Below, one piece after another: positions 9,824 to 20,700 of a stretch of 64,000 nucleotides of DNA; within the stretch, counting starts at the first letter, position 1, and every line of letters starts with the position of its first letter. Where the stretch lies: positions 3,472,501-3,536,500 of the forward strand of contig NC_067295.1 of the NCBI RefSeq assembly GCF_020740795.1. The letters are read 5' to 3'. Source of the DNA: Apus apus. Taxonomy: Eukaryota; Chordata; Aves; Apodiformes; Apodidae. The notes under the pieces were generated by a model. That model made no database searches. It was not told where the DNA came from and saw only the letters and a program-made list of their open reading frames with translations. Made by a program: the position numbers and the translations under genes.

Positions 9824-12800
9824 ATGAGGGCAGCGCGGAGCCTCCTGCCCCGCGGGCTGCGCTGCCTGCGGGTCCCCCCCGCGCCCCGGGCACCCCCCGC
9901 GCCCCGCAGGCCGCTCTGCGCCTCCCGTGAGCTGCCCGGTACTGGCCCGAGACACAGAGAGGCTGGCAGCAGCGCTGGAGCTGTTAGGGAGGAGGAGGAG
10001 GATGATGAAGGCGTGGAGTTCGGGACGCTGTCCGATAGGTTTTCTTCCAGAAAATATTATCACAAAACCACGTCGTACTTTCAGAATTTAAAGCTTCAAG
10101 AAGGAGGAGAAGAAGCACCAGAAGGAAAGCCCCGGCGCCGCCCCCGGAACACCCCGCACTGGTACTTCCTGCGGTGCAGGGCCCTCCTCAGGGAGGACAA
10201 GGTCTGTCCCGGGGCTGCCTTTGCTCGGGGCTTCACAGCTCGGATGGAAGGAGGCAGCTCTGGCCCATGCAGATGTATCTGCAAAGGGATTTTGCTTCGA
10301 ATGTTTACAGAAAGATGCAAAATAGGAACGTATGAGGAATCCCTTGCTCTGTAGGGCTTCAGCACACCCCGCCCCCAGCTGTGTGTGTTAATTTGCATTG
10401 TGCTCAGTTTTCTTGCTGCCTCATGGTGGATTTTTCGTCTTCCCTGCAGCTGGCAGAGGCTCTGGAGCTGTTTGAGGTGCAGATGCTGAAGGAAGAGCGT
10501 GTGCAGCCAGAAGAAAGCAACTACACTGTCCTGATAGGTGGCTGTGGCCGGGCTGGCTACGTCAAGAAAGCTTTCAGGCTGTACAATGATGTAGGTTGAT
10601 CTCTCCTCTCTCAAACCTTCATGACATTTTCAAGGCTAAAGCTGTTTAAAGCTTACTTGGCCTCCCAGATGCTTTTGATTCAGTGCTTGCACCCTCTTCG
10701 CTTCAAACTCCTCACAACACGTTGTGGGATTTTAAAAGCCCTTTCCTAAATAGCCAGTTCCAGTTCTTCTTTTCTCCCCTCAGATGAAAAAACGAGGCTT
10801 GGTCCCCACCGAGGCCACCTACACGGCCCTGTTCAACGCCTGTGCCGAGTCCCCGTGGAAGGAGTCGGGGCTGCAGGGCGCCCTCAGGCTGCGGCAGCAG
10901 CTGCAGAGCAAGAACCAGGAGCTGAACCTCATCACCTACCACGCTCTGCTGAAGGTCTGTGCCCTCTGCTCCGACCTCAGGATGTGCTTTGATGTGCTGA
11001 AGGTAAAGACCCGATTTCTTTGTGAGCAATGGCAGGAGTTGGGGAAGTGGCAGGAAGCTGAATCGGGAGGTTTGGGTTGGGTATCAGGGAAAGGTTTTTC
11101 ACCCAGAGGGTGGTTGAGCACTGGAACAAGCTCCCCAGGGCAGTGATCACAGCACCAAGCCTGCCTGAGTTCAAGAAGCATTTGGATGATGCTCACAGGC
11201 ACATGGTGTGATTCTTGGGTGCCCTACACAGGGGCAGGAGTTGGACTCCATGATCCTGTTGGGCCCCTTCCAACACAGCATGTTCTGTGATTCTATGATT
11301 TTCTTCTCTCAGGTGTGTTCCACGGGGTTCACCACTCCTCTGTCTGTCTCCATCCCTCATTTTGACAGCCTGTAGATCTAGTTCCTTTGGGACCTCTCAC
11401 TGCAGCTTTTCTCACAAGGGCCACTCTGGGAGCAGCTAAAAATATTGCTGCTCCTGCCCCCAAATTCCCTGTAGATCCTGTAGGGGAGAATCCAGGACCT
11501 GCAGAGGCATTTTGGGGCTCCTGAAGCAATTGCTGGGATTTCACCCTACGACTTGCTGCTACTGTAGAAGACAACAGCTGTATTTGAGCTTCACAGCCAG
11601 CTGCCAACTGGGAAGTTTAATGCACTCTCTGCTCTTTCAGGAAATTGTGCAGAAGGGCCATGTTCCCACAGTGGAGACCTTCAGCTTCCTCCTCATGAGC
11701 TGCATAAAGGACAGAGACTCTGGCTTCCGACACGCCTTGCAGGTTTGTCTGCATGTTCTGAGCAGGGAGAGAAAAGGGCTCCTGTGTGGTAACTCAGCAC
11801 TTGAGCACCTGGGAGACAGCAGGTTACTCAGAGCTGATGGAACAGAAGTTCTGTGAACTTGACATCCATCAGAACATCTTGTACCCTCCCAAACCTCCCT
11901 GATCTGTGCTAGTTTGAGGCAGCTGCTTGTTGTCCAGTGGCATCTCACCTCCTTGTGCTGTGAACTTGCTCCTTTTCTGCCTAAGTCACCGAAGAATAAC
12001 CTGGAGCTCCTGGAGAAAGTCCAGAGGAGGCCATGAAGATGATTGCAGGGTGGGAGCACCTCTCCTATAAAGATAAGCTGAGAGAGTTGGGGTGTTCAGC
12101 CTGGAGAAGAGAAGCTCCAGGGAGACCTTAGAGCACCTTCCAGTGCCTGAAGGGGCTCCAGGAAAGCTGGGGAGGGAGTGTTTACAAGGGCTTGGAGTAA
12201 GAGGACAAAGGGAAATGGATTGAAGCTGGAAGAGGGGAGATTTAGGTGAGACATTAGGAAGAAATTTGTAGTGTGAGGGTGGCAAGACCCTGGCCCAGGC
12301 TGCCCAGAGAAGCTGTGGCTGCCCCATCCCTGGCAGTGTTGAAGGGCAGGTTGGATGGGGCTTGGAGCAGCCTGGGCTGGTGGGAGGTGTCCCTGCCCAT
12401 GCAGGGGGGTTGGAAATAGATTATCTTTAAGGTCCCTTCCAACCCAAACCAGTCTGGGATTCTATAATAACAGGGCAGGTAGATACAGTCCGAAATGCTC
12501 CTGTTATTTAAGGTCACCCACACCTGGTGTTCATCTTCCTCTCCTCAGGTCTGGAAACAAATGACCACGCTAGGGATAAGGGCTGACAGCCACATCTACA
12601 ACCTGATGCTTCGTGCTGCCAGGGACTGCGGGGTGGGGGATCCGGCCGTGGCGTCCCAGCTCCTGCTCACACCCACCCAGCAGCACCCACCTCAGCTCGG
12701 GCTGCCACCCAGGAGGCAGAAGGGGAAAAGTCAGAAGAAGAAGGGAGCGGAGAGCACAGCTGCTGTCCAGCTGGATGTGGAAGCTATGGAAAAGCAGTTA

Positions 12801-14345
12801 TTTCTGGAGAGTTCGGTGCAGCCTGAGGAACTGATCCAGCAACAAAACAAAGATGTGAATTGGGCCAAGGCAGAACCAGCTGCTCTGGACAACCCCAGCA
12901 CAGCTCCCAGCAGAATGGGAGCATTGGTGAGGAGAGGCTGGAATGAAATGGAGCAGGAACAAGCATGCCTCAGCCAGGAGCACCATTTCTGCAAGCTGCC
13001 CAACCTCCTGGATTCTGGGATGCCCAACGCAGCTGTGGTTTCCCTGGGGACAGTGGCCAGGCCATCTGACAGACTGGCTTTGATGGGGGACGTGGAAGGC
13101 TTCCTGAGGAGAATGAAAGAGGACAATGCAGAACCCAACATTAAAACATTCACGTTGCTGGCTGAGCTGGTAGAGCCCCAGAGCCCCTCTGAGTCCTCTT
13201 TGCTGGCACGCCTGGATAAGCATAAAGTGAATGTAGATGTGACCTTCTTTAACACTTTAATAAGGAAGAAGAGTAAACAAGGAGATCTGGAAGGAGCAAA
13301 GGTGAGGAAAAACACAGAACCACCCTGTTACCTCCTTTTCTCAGGCCTCGTGTTGGCTGTGAGACCCATTTCTCTATCCACAGTAGAAACTGGGAACCTC
13401 ACACTGGTTTCCACAAGACCAGGTTGATTTCTGAGTCGTTCTGGATTCTGTTTCAGCTCCTCCAGCTCTCCCTGGAAAGCTGCAAGGAGACACGTTCCAA
13501 GTGGATCCAACACTTGTGTCTTGCAGAGCTTGCTGCCAGCTCTGGTGAAGAGGGGACTGTCACCCAACCTCCAGACCTTCTGTAGCTTGGCCATCGCCTG
13601 CCACCAGGAGGAGGACGGGCTGCAGTTGCTGGCGGATCTGAAGGTAAGGAGCTCTGCAGGGTTGGGTCTGAGCTGCAGGAAGAGCAAAGTGAAGCCCTTT
13701 TGAAAAGCCCTGCTGAGGTTTCTGTGTTCTCACGGCAAACTCCTGGTGCTGGTTGGTTCCAGAGGTCTGGAGTTACTCCCAACAAGTACATCTACAGCAG
13801 CCTGATCGCCGGCGCTGTCCGGCAGCTGGATTACCGCTACCTGATCCAGATCCTGAGGGACATGAGGAGCAACCAGGTGCCTCCCAACGAAGTTATCATC
13901 CGCCAGCTGGAGTTTGCAGCACAGTACCCTCCCAAATTTGACAGGGTGAGTAGCTACACCTGGTCGAGTGTGAGGGCATCCTGAAGGACAGCAGCAGTGA
14001 GGGGAAGGGTGGCCACCTGCCTAGGCCTTTTTCCTGAGGGCTTCTCTGATCCAGCCGAGTGATTCTGAGCTGATTCTTTAGTTGCAGCTTGTAGCTGTCG
14101 TGTGCTGGTACTGAAGTGAGGTCTCTTCTAACAGAAAACTTGGGCTTTCTTTGGATTTGTGTTTGCAGTACAAGTCAAAGAACTCATACCTGGAGAAAAT
14201 CGATGGTTTCCGTGGCTACTACTACCGGTGGTTGAAAGTGATGGCAGGAGAGGAGACCCCCCATCCCTGGGCAAAGTACAGAACAGCAAAAGGTGGGGCA
14301 GGTGACAAGGGGGACGAGGCTGAGCAAGAGCAGAAGGAGCTGTGA
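9824..14345 (+). CDS. PTCD1: Pentatricopeptide repeat domain 1, mitochondrial
   Basis: PTCD1 is a mitochondrial-matrix PPR protein linked in mammals to mitochondrial tRNA-Leu handling and 16S rRNA/ribosome assembly. Eight coding exons: 9824-10201, 10450-10590, 10784-11002, 11641-11742, 12549-13301, 13527-13643, 13763-13945, 14169-14345; 2070 nt, 689 residues (human about 700). All introns are phase 0. The first 30 or so residues are Arg/Ala/Pro-rich without acids, as in a mitochondrial presequence. PPR-type helices run through [20 protein letters not shown] and [15 protein letters not shown] (about residues 125-290). The divergent middle (about 310-440) sits in the large exon 5. Conserved PPR-like segments return at [20 protein letters not shown] and [18 protein letters not shown]. 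The tail [21 protein letters not shown] matches mammalian PTCD1. The start codon is in the CpG island 366 bases from CPSF4; the stop is convergent with BUD31. Confidence 0.96.
11062..11303 (+). mobile_element. CR1 LINE fragment
   Basis: A short CR1 3' piece in PTCD1 intron 3, forward orientation: caccctgagggtgg-like block, gggccccttccaaca, and a 3' end of ttctgtgattctatga. Confidence 0.8.
12000..12472 (+). mobile_element. CR1 LINE fragment
   Basis: A longer forward CR1 3' piece in PTCD1 intron 4. It includes the gttcagcctggagaagaga block, ggtgtccctgcccatgcagg and the end ggtcccttccaacccaaacc..gattctataa. Confidence 0.88.
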
Positions 14346-14458
14346 GGACACTGAAGTTCTGCATCTCCCCTGTGCTGGAAGAACTTGGAACTTGCTCCTT
14401 TAAACTGCCTTATAGTAAAGCTGCTTTGTATTTCAATGATTTCTGGTGGTAGCTACAT

Positions 14459-14464
14459 AATAAA
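14459..14464 (+). promoter_or_regulatory. PTCD1: PTCD1 poly(A) signal AATAAA
   Basis: AATAAA lies 114 bases after the PTCD1 stop codon, in an AT-rich stretch. It would give a short 3'UTR. A second plus-strand AATAAA is at 14982-14987. Confidence 0.7.
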
Positions 14465-14489
14465 ATATTTATCCTTTAAGGAAATACAT

Positions 14490-14970
14490 TTCCAGGGGAT
14501 TTCTGTAAACTGCAGAGGATTGGGCAGGCTGTGGTTGAACAACCCCTGGGTTAAACAAGGGAGAAGTAAATCAGATCTGATGGTGGTTTAGCTCAATGCT
14601 GGTTTGTCTCTTTCCTTGTTCTATCTGGACACTTCAGTGTGACTGGTCAGTCCCTATGGACTGCTGGCATTCCAGAATGGATCTGCATGCCAATTCCGGG
14701 TTACAAACCATAGCAGAGAGCTCTGGTGACACTTAGCTCCCTGCTACACAAGATCAGGGAAGAGATTAAATCAGACTGGATGTTTGAGAACTCATTTTCT
14801 TTCCACACAGCTTTTTAAATTCAGTTTGTTGAGAAAGAGGGGTAAGAGCTGCTGAAAAACAACCTCCCAGTAAACAGAGCAACCTCCAACCTCCCAAAGA
14901 ACATCCCACAGGAGAAGGGGGCATGGACATGTTTTCCCAGAGGATAGCACCACTCCCTCAGGAGGGCAGA
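14490..14970. other. PTCD1-BUD31 convergent intergenic stretch
   Basis: No gene, repeat or RNA recognised between the proximal PTCD1 poly(A) signal and the BUD31 poly(A) signal. Only short, unconvincing open frames are present. Confidence 0.5.
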
Positions 14971-14971
14971 G

Positions 14972-14987
14972 TTTATTTTAAAATAAA
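14972..14987. promoter_or_regulatory. palindromic bidirectional poly(A) signal
   Basis: A perfect 16-bp palindrome, tttattttaaaataaa, presents AATAAA on both strands. On the minus strand it lies about 190 bases past the BUD31 stop and is the obvious BUD31 poly(A) signal. On the plus strand it could act as a distal fail-safe signal for PTCD1. Confidence 0.75.
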
Positions 14988-15166
14988 TGGCTACACAAAA
15001 GCTACTCCAACCCCCCCTCCACTGTACACACAATCCCAATGAATACACTGCTGGTTTAATTGCAGCACAGAAAGACCTGATCCCAGAGGGGGTGGCTGGA
15101 AGGGCAGGAAGAGTCCGTTGGGCAGGAGATCCCTCAGGATTCACAAAGCGGGGGGGCCCAGCAGCT

Positions 15167-16461
15167 TCAGCCCGAGCAGCCTCGGCATCCACAGTGTGTG
15201 CACTCAATGATCCTCCCCTGGAAAGAGAGGCAGGAGGAGGGGACCTCAGAGCCACCCTGTGGGGAGCAGGGAGCAGCACCCACCAGGCCTCCAGCTCTGG
15301 GGGAGGGGTCTACTGTCTTGTTTTCTTTGGGTTCTAACAACTTCAAACAACTGCATGCCAAAGCCAACTAGGTTTATAGCCAACTCGATACCAACTAGAG
15401 CAGCCAAGACACAAAATGTCAGAACTGGGGAAATGACCCAAAAAGCACAGCACCAGCTGCTCTGCTGACCTGGGAGGAGCTGGACCATGTCCAGACACAC
15501 AGAGGAAGGCAGTGACAGCCCCTTACCACTTCCAGCTTGCTCTTGGGGACCCTGCAGATGCAGTTGGTGCCAAAGTTGGTGTCCCGTGTCTGGATGCAGC
15601 GCAGGCAGCAGAGGTTCTCGTAGCCCTGCTTCTTCCACTTGGCAATCAGGTTCTTGTCAGCATATCCTTCCTTGATGCAGTACTCATAGAGCTCTGGAGA
15701 AGAGCAGACACACCAGGAGACTCATGTCAGGAGTTACTGGCTGTAGTAACTAGCAGCTGAAGCCAAGCAGCCAACAGTCCCTCTCCCACCACTCTCCCTC
15801 CCCACCAAGGTGCAGTCCAGGCACACCACAGGACAACATCTCCCTCCCTTCTTTGTTCCCCTGCCTTGGATAAAGTGTTTGTGCCCCTCACCTCTGCTGA
15901 TGGCTTTTCTTTTATAGAAGAGATCAAAGATGTAACGTGTTTTCTGGTGATGAATCCTGAAGATGGGCCAGAGGGATTCCACCTTCCTCTTCCCTTCGTG
16001 TGGCTCCGTCTCCGCTGGAACACAAACACCAGCTTTCACCTCCCCAGCTTATTTCCTTAGTCACTTAGAGATAAGACCAAACTTAATGGGAAAAGATTCA
16101 AAGGAAAAGGACCTGCTCTGGAACAGCTCCTTTAGGGAAGGAAAACAGGAAGAGAAAGAGATGGGGGATGATGTGATCCAGGCTGGGATGGAAGGTGACC
16201 TCATGACTCGTCAGACCAGAGCGACAGCACGGACGGGAAGGGCCGGTGTGTCCGTGCACCAGAACGAGCTCCAGGCCTGGCCCTGGAGGGCCCTGAACTG
16301 TTCACCAAGCTGAGGGGTTGCTGGTGTCAGGGCCACGTCCCTACAGACACCCAGCTCTGCTGCTCACCTTCTCTCATCTTCTGATCCAGCTCGTCCAGCG
16401 TCGGCTCGATCAGCTCCCAGCCATCCGGGGGAGGCTTCCGGCTCCGCTTCACCTTGGGCAT
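15167..16461 (-). CDS. BUD31: BUD31 spliceosomal protein (G10 homologue)
   Basis: BUD31 is a small, extremely conserved nuclear protein of the activated spliceosome. Coding exons (minus): 16461-16368, 16014-15892, 15693-15527, 15217-15167; 435 nt, 144 residues, as in human, and I notice no difference from the human protein as I recall it. The N-terminal basic stretch VKRSRKPPP looks like a nuclear signal. The C-terminal half is cysteine-rich ([18 protein letters not shown]), the zinc-binding cluster typical of the family. The upstream acceptor at 16532 and a donor just below 17390 indicate a non-coding first exon in the CpG island shared with PDAP1. The gene is convergent with PTCD1. Confidence 0.98.
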
Positions 16462-16582
16462 CCCGCTGGAAACCAGGCAGGGCAGGGGCTTGTCTGAGCT
16501 CAGGGATGTGGGGGCTTCAGTCCTCACAACTCTGGGAAGAAAACAAAAGAGTTAAAGACATTTATCTGAATTTTTCTGTGCC

Positions 16583-17010
16583 CCTTTGGTTGGAAGGGGC
16601 CTTAAAGATCATCTAGATCCAAGCCCCCTGCATAGGCAGGGACACCTCCCACCAGCCCAGGCTGCTCCAAGCCCCATCCAACCTGCCCTTCAACACTGCC
16701 AGGGATGGGGCAGCCACAGCTTCTCTGGGGAACCTGTTCAGTTTAAAGCCATTTCCCCTCATCCACTCACTCCCTGCCCTTGTCCCAACCCCCTCCCCAG
16801 CTTTCCTGGAGCCCCTTCAGGCCCTGGAAGGTGCTCTCAGGTCTCCCTGGAGCCTTCTCTTCTCCAGGCTGAACACCCCAGCTCTCCCAGCCTGTCTGCA
16901 GAGCAGAGCTGCCCCGGCCTCTGAGCATCTCCGGGGCCTGCTCTGGACTTGCTCCAAGAGCTCCATGTCCTTCTTGTGTTGAGAAATCCAGAACTGGCCA
17001 TAGCACTGCA
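16583..17010 (-). mobile_element. CR1 LINE fragment
   Basis: A reverse CR1 copy in BUD31 intron 1. It starts near ggttggaaggggccttaaag, has the conserved caacactgccagggatgggg block and continues into the more 5' CR1 segment (ctggacttgctccaagagct). Confidence 0.88.
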
Positions 17011-17210
17011 AGGGCGAGGGCGAGAGGAACAGAGGGGGGGAAACCCCCTCCTTCAACCCGCTGGTCACGCTTTTGATGCACTTTTCACTTCAATGATAGA
17101 AAACGAGCTCGTGACGGAGGCAGAGCACCGCCCCACGCGGCCCCGGGACGCGGCTGCACCCGCTTCACCACAATAAATCGTTATTTCTCCTCAGCAAAGC
17201 GAAACGACCG

Positions 17211-17236
17211 CCGGCCCGGCCCGGCCCGGCCCGGCC
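17211..17236. repeat. (CCGGC)n pentanucleotide repeat
   Basis: About five units of ccggc in tandem within BUD31 intron 1, close to the CpG island. Confidence 0.8.
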
Positions 17237-17390
17237 TGCCCCGAGGCAGCCGCTTCCTCCCACTCCTGCAGAAAAACCGGGCGACGCCGCCGAGGCCGCC
17301 CAGCCCCGCCAGCCCCGGGGCTCAGCACAGGCTACCGGCGGAGCAGGAGGGACCCGGGCCCCTCCCGGGCCCCGCTCCCCTCCCCTCACC

Positions 17391-17760
17391 TCCCGGGCCG
17401 CTCCCGCCGCCGCCGCCGCCGCCGCTTCCGGCCCCCGCGGGTCCTCCCGCCCGGCACTTCCGCCCCTCCGGGGTGCCCGCCGCACTGCCTGAAGAAAAAT
17501 CCTCCCACCCTTCTCGGCCAGAAAAGAGCCAAGAGCGCGTCCCCCCGGGAGGAAACCGGCCCCGCTCTGCGCTGCGCTGCGGGGCACCGGGAGAGACACC
17601 GGGCGGGGCACCGGGAGAGGCACCGGCAGCGCTGGGGCAGCCCCGCGGGGCCTGGCGGGCCCCAGGGCCGCGCGGCGCGCGCGGGGGCGGGGCGGCTTCC
17701 GGTTCCGGGTCGGCGCTGGGGCCGGGGGGCCGCGCTGCTGCTGCCGCCATCGCCGCCGCG
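17391..17760. promoter_or_regulatory. BUD31/PDAP1 bidirectional CpG-island promoter
   Basis: This interval lies between the inferred donor of the non-coding BUD31 first exon (after 17390) and the PDAP1 start at 17761. It has an uninterrupted CGG/GCC run near 17405-17425, ETS/GABP-type cores (cacttccgcc near 17456; cttccggttccggg near 17697) and GC boxes (gggggcggggcgg). There is no TATA box. Divergent transcription is inferred from gene layout. Confidence 0.7.
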
Positions 17761-20700
17761 ATGCCCAAAGGAGGTGGGGACGGGACGGGACGGGACGGGA
17801 CGGGACGGGACGGGACGGGACGGGACGGGACGGGACGGGACGGGACGGGGGCTCGTCCCCGCTAGGGGAGGCGGGGGGCGCTGAGCGGGGAAGCCCCCCC
17901 AGGCCGCGGCAGGGCCTGTGTCCCCCTCCGGGCGGGGGCGCTGGGGGGGCTGCGGCGCCGCCCGCACCTTCCGCCGCGGCGGGCGGGGGGCGGGGGGCGG
18001 GGCTCGTTTCCCGCCATCGCACCCGCAGGGAAGGCCCCTTCCCCCCGGCCCGGGGGGCTCTGGGGGGGATGCCTCCCCCTGCTCGGCCGCGGAGGGTTTG
18101 GCAGCCGGGCCTCCCGCCGCATCCCCCGCGGCCGCGGGTGGGCTCTGAGGGAGGGTCCCGGTTTCTCCCCCCAGCCCAGGCACGGAGGGAGCCTTCCCCC
18201 CCGCCCCCGCAGATCGCAAACTCCCGTTGGGTGCCCCCCCAGCAGGTGCCGCGGGATCGCAGCAGCCCCTGGGGGTGTCGGGGCCCTCCCGTGGGCCCCG
18301 TGTGCTCCCCGCCGGGCTGGAAGCTGCAGCCGGTTCCCGCGGGGCAGACGGGGATGGCAGCTACAGCGGGGGGCATCCCGGGGCCGGGCAGGCCGACGAC
18401 CTTCCCCACCGGCGGCTCAGCGGGGGAACCGGGCTGGGTACGGAGAGTCCGGGCGACTGGGCAGAGGGTCCGGCCGGGGGGGCGGGACCCGGGGCTTGTT
18501 CCTCGCGCTCCGGGGGCTCCAGACGCGGCTTTTTTCATGTGGTTCCGGCAGCTCCGCATCTGGGCGTTAGGGAGCAGGCACCGACTTGCTGGGGTGATTA
18601 AGGAGGGACTGTCAGGGCTGAGCTGGATCCACCCAGAACCTTCTCCAGATCCACCATCTGCATAATTGGCTCCTGTGCCAGCGTCGGTGAAACCCCAGTC
18701 ACAGAGTTTAATGTAAACCAAGCCTCACCACTCATCTTCCTGTGGTTTCCTCCAGTTGATTCCAGCAGCATTTCCCAAGCTTTAGTTCCAAATCTGCTTC
18801 TCTCTCGATTTCCTCTAGGGACACGTGGTTGTGTGTCCCTTCCCCGGGGGCTGCAGGCAAGGCTGAAGCTTCCCCCTGGTGTTTGTGAGGACAAAGAGCT
18901 GTGCTGGGTTATGACCCCAAAACTCAAGAGAGTTTCCTGCTCTGGGTTTCCTTGTACAGTTTAAAACGTTTGGGTTACATGTTTGTTTCCAACCTTTTGC
19001 TCCTTGGATCTTTGCCCATCCCCCAGGTCAGTCAGAGCTGTTCTCTTATGGGGTGGTCTTTTGCACTCACTGCTTGATCTCAAGTGGAGGTGTTATCCAG
19101 CCATGAATAAATGTGGTTACAGCACTAGTTTTGATGATTTTCTTCCTTTTTGAATACTTTGATTCAAAGAGAATAAGGATTCCTTCCATATCCTTCTGTT
19201 CTCATAGAATCACAGAATCCCAGACTGGTTTGGGTTGGAAGGGACCTTCAAGACCATCCAGTTCCAACCCCCCTGCATGGGCAGGGACACCTCCCACCAG
19301 CCCAGGTTGCTCCAAGCCCCATCCAACCTGCCCTTGGGCACTTTTTTTATTTCAATCCCTGAAGTTTCCTGCTGGCAGCTGAAGGCTGGTGGGTTTGGAC
19401 ACGTGTTTTGCTGCCTGGGGCAGCAGCTTGTCCTGCTGGGGAGACCTGCAGGTCTTCCAGTCTGTGAAGGGCTCCAAGAAGAGGACAAGGAGCCTTATCC
19501 CTCTTTCACAGCTGGGAAACTGAGGCAGGGAGCTGCTGTGAGTGGCACAGCCTGAAGCAGGGGGTTGGTGGCAGATGTGGGAGCAGGTCCCTGCCTGTCT
19601 GATCTCCTGTGCAGAGCAGAGCCCCAGCCCTGCTGAGCTCCCCCCAGGGTTGTTGGGGCTTCACGCAGGGTTTCCTGGTGTTAGGTCACGGGTCAGGGAT
19701 GTTCTCCTTGTTCCTCTGGAGTGATGTCATGTGCTGGGCAGGGAGGTGATGGCTGGAGAGCTGCCAGGCTGGTCTGGTTCCCAGAGGGTGTCAGTGTTGC
19801 CCCGTGGGATGGTTGGGAGCAGCCAAACAGGATCTGGGACCTGGGAGCTTCCCTGGCCCAGTACGGAGGGAAGGAGCCAGGCTCTGCCCCACCTGAGGCA
19901 AACATCCCAGGGGTCTCTGGAAGGCTTTGCAGAGGGCTTGGTGAGGTAATTTATTCCACAGCTCAGCTTCTGCTGAGCTAAACCCTGAGAGTTTGTCTCT
20001 GCTGCGCCGGGAGGGCTGCTCGGGAGCAGCTGAGATTCCAGAGCCCCAGAGCTCCTGTCCCTCCCTCCTGTCCCTCCCCACGGAGACCTGCCCCACATCC
20101 TGCACAGCCCCGAGGCAGGAGGGACCATCCCCTCAGCCCCCCACCCTAAAGGTTCCATTGTCCTCAGCAGGTGAGGTGGGGAGGGTGGGAGGATTCCCTG
20201 CTCCTCCCCTGGGACTCACCTGCTGCTCCCTCACCTGGGCTCTTTGCTTCTGACTCCATCCTGTGCAGCCTCTCCCTTGATCTCCACAGCCCAAGGCTGG
20301 AGCCCCACTGCTCAGCTTGCTTTCCAGAGTTCTCTGAGCTGGAAGGACAGAGCAGTCTCTTGCAGGAGTCATTCATGACTTCAGCAGTTCATTCATCACC
20401 AGAATTTTGCAGATCTTCCCCAGGCAGCCCAGCCAGTGAAGCTGAGTCTCCTCTTCCCAGTTCCTAGAACTTGCTTTGATTTTTCCTTGTAAAGCAGTGA
20501 AACATGGAGGCTCCTTTTCATAGTTCTTTAGCTCTATTATAATTCACAAAGCTTTTGTGCAGTTATCTTCCTGTTTTCTCCTGGCACAGCCTTGGCCTCG
20601 GGGAGGGGATAAGGAGACAAGCTCCCCGGAGACCATGGGTGCCACAGGAGCAGGAAGCATGGAGAGCAGCCTTGGGACTGAGCACCCCATGCCAGCCTGG

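Noticed and set aside
17165-18721. 518-residue minus-strand open frame
   Set aside because: It is a CpG-island frame rich in Pro, Gly, Arg and Ser that crosses the BUD31/PDAP1 promoter and the GGGAC repeat. GC-rich DNA lacks stops; no domain is visible.
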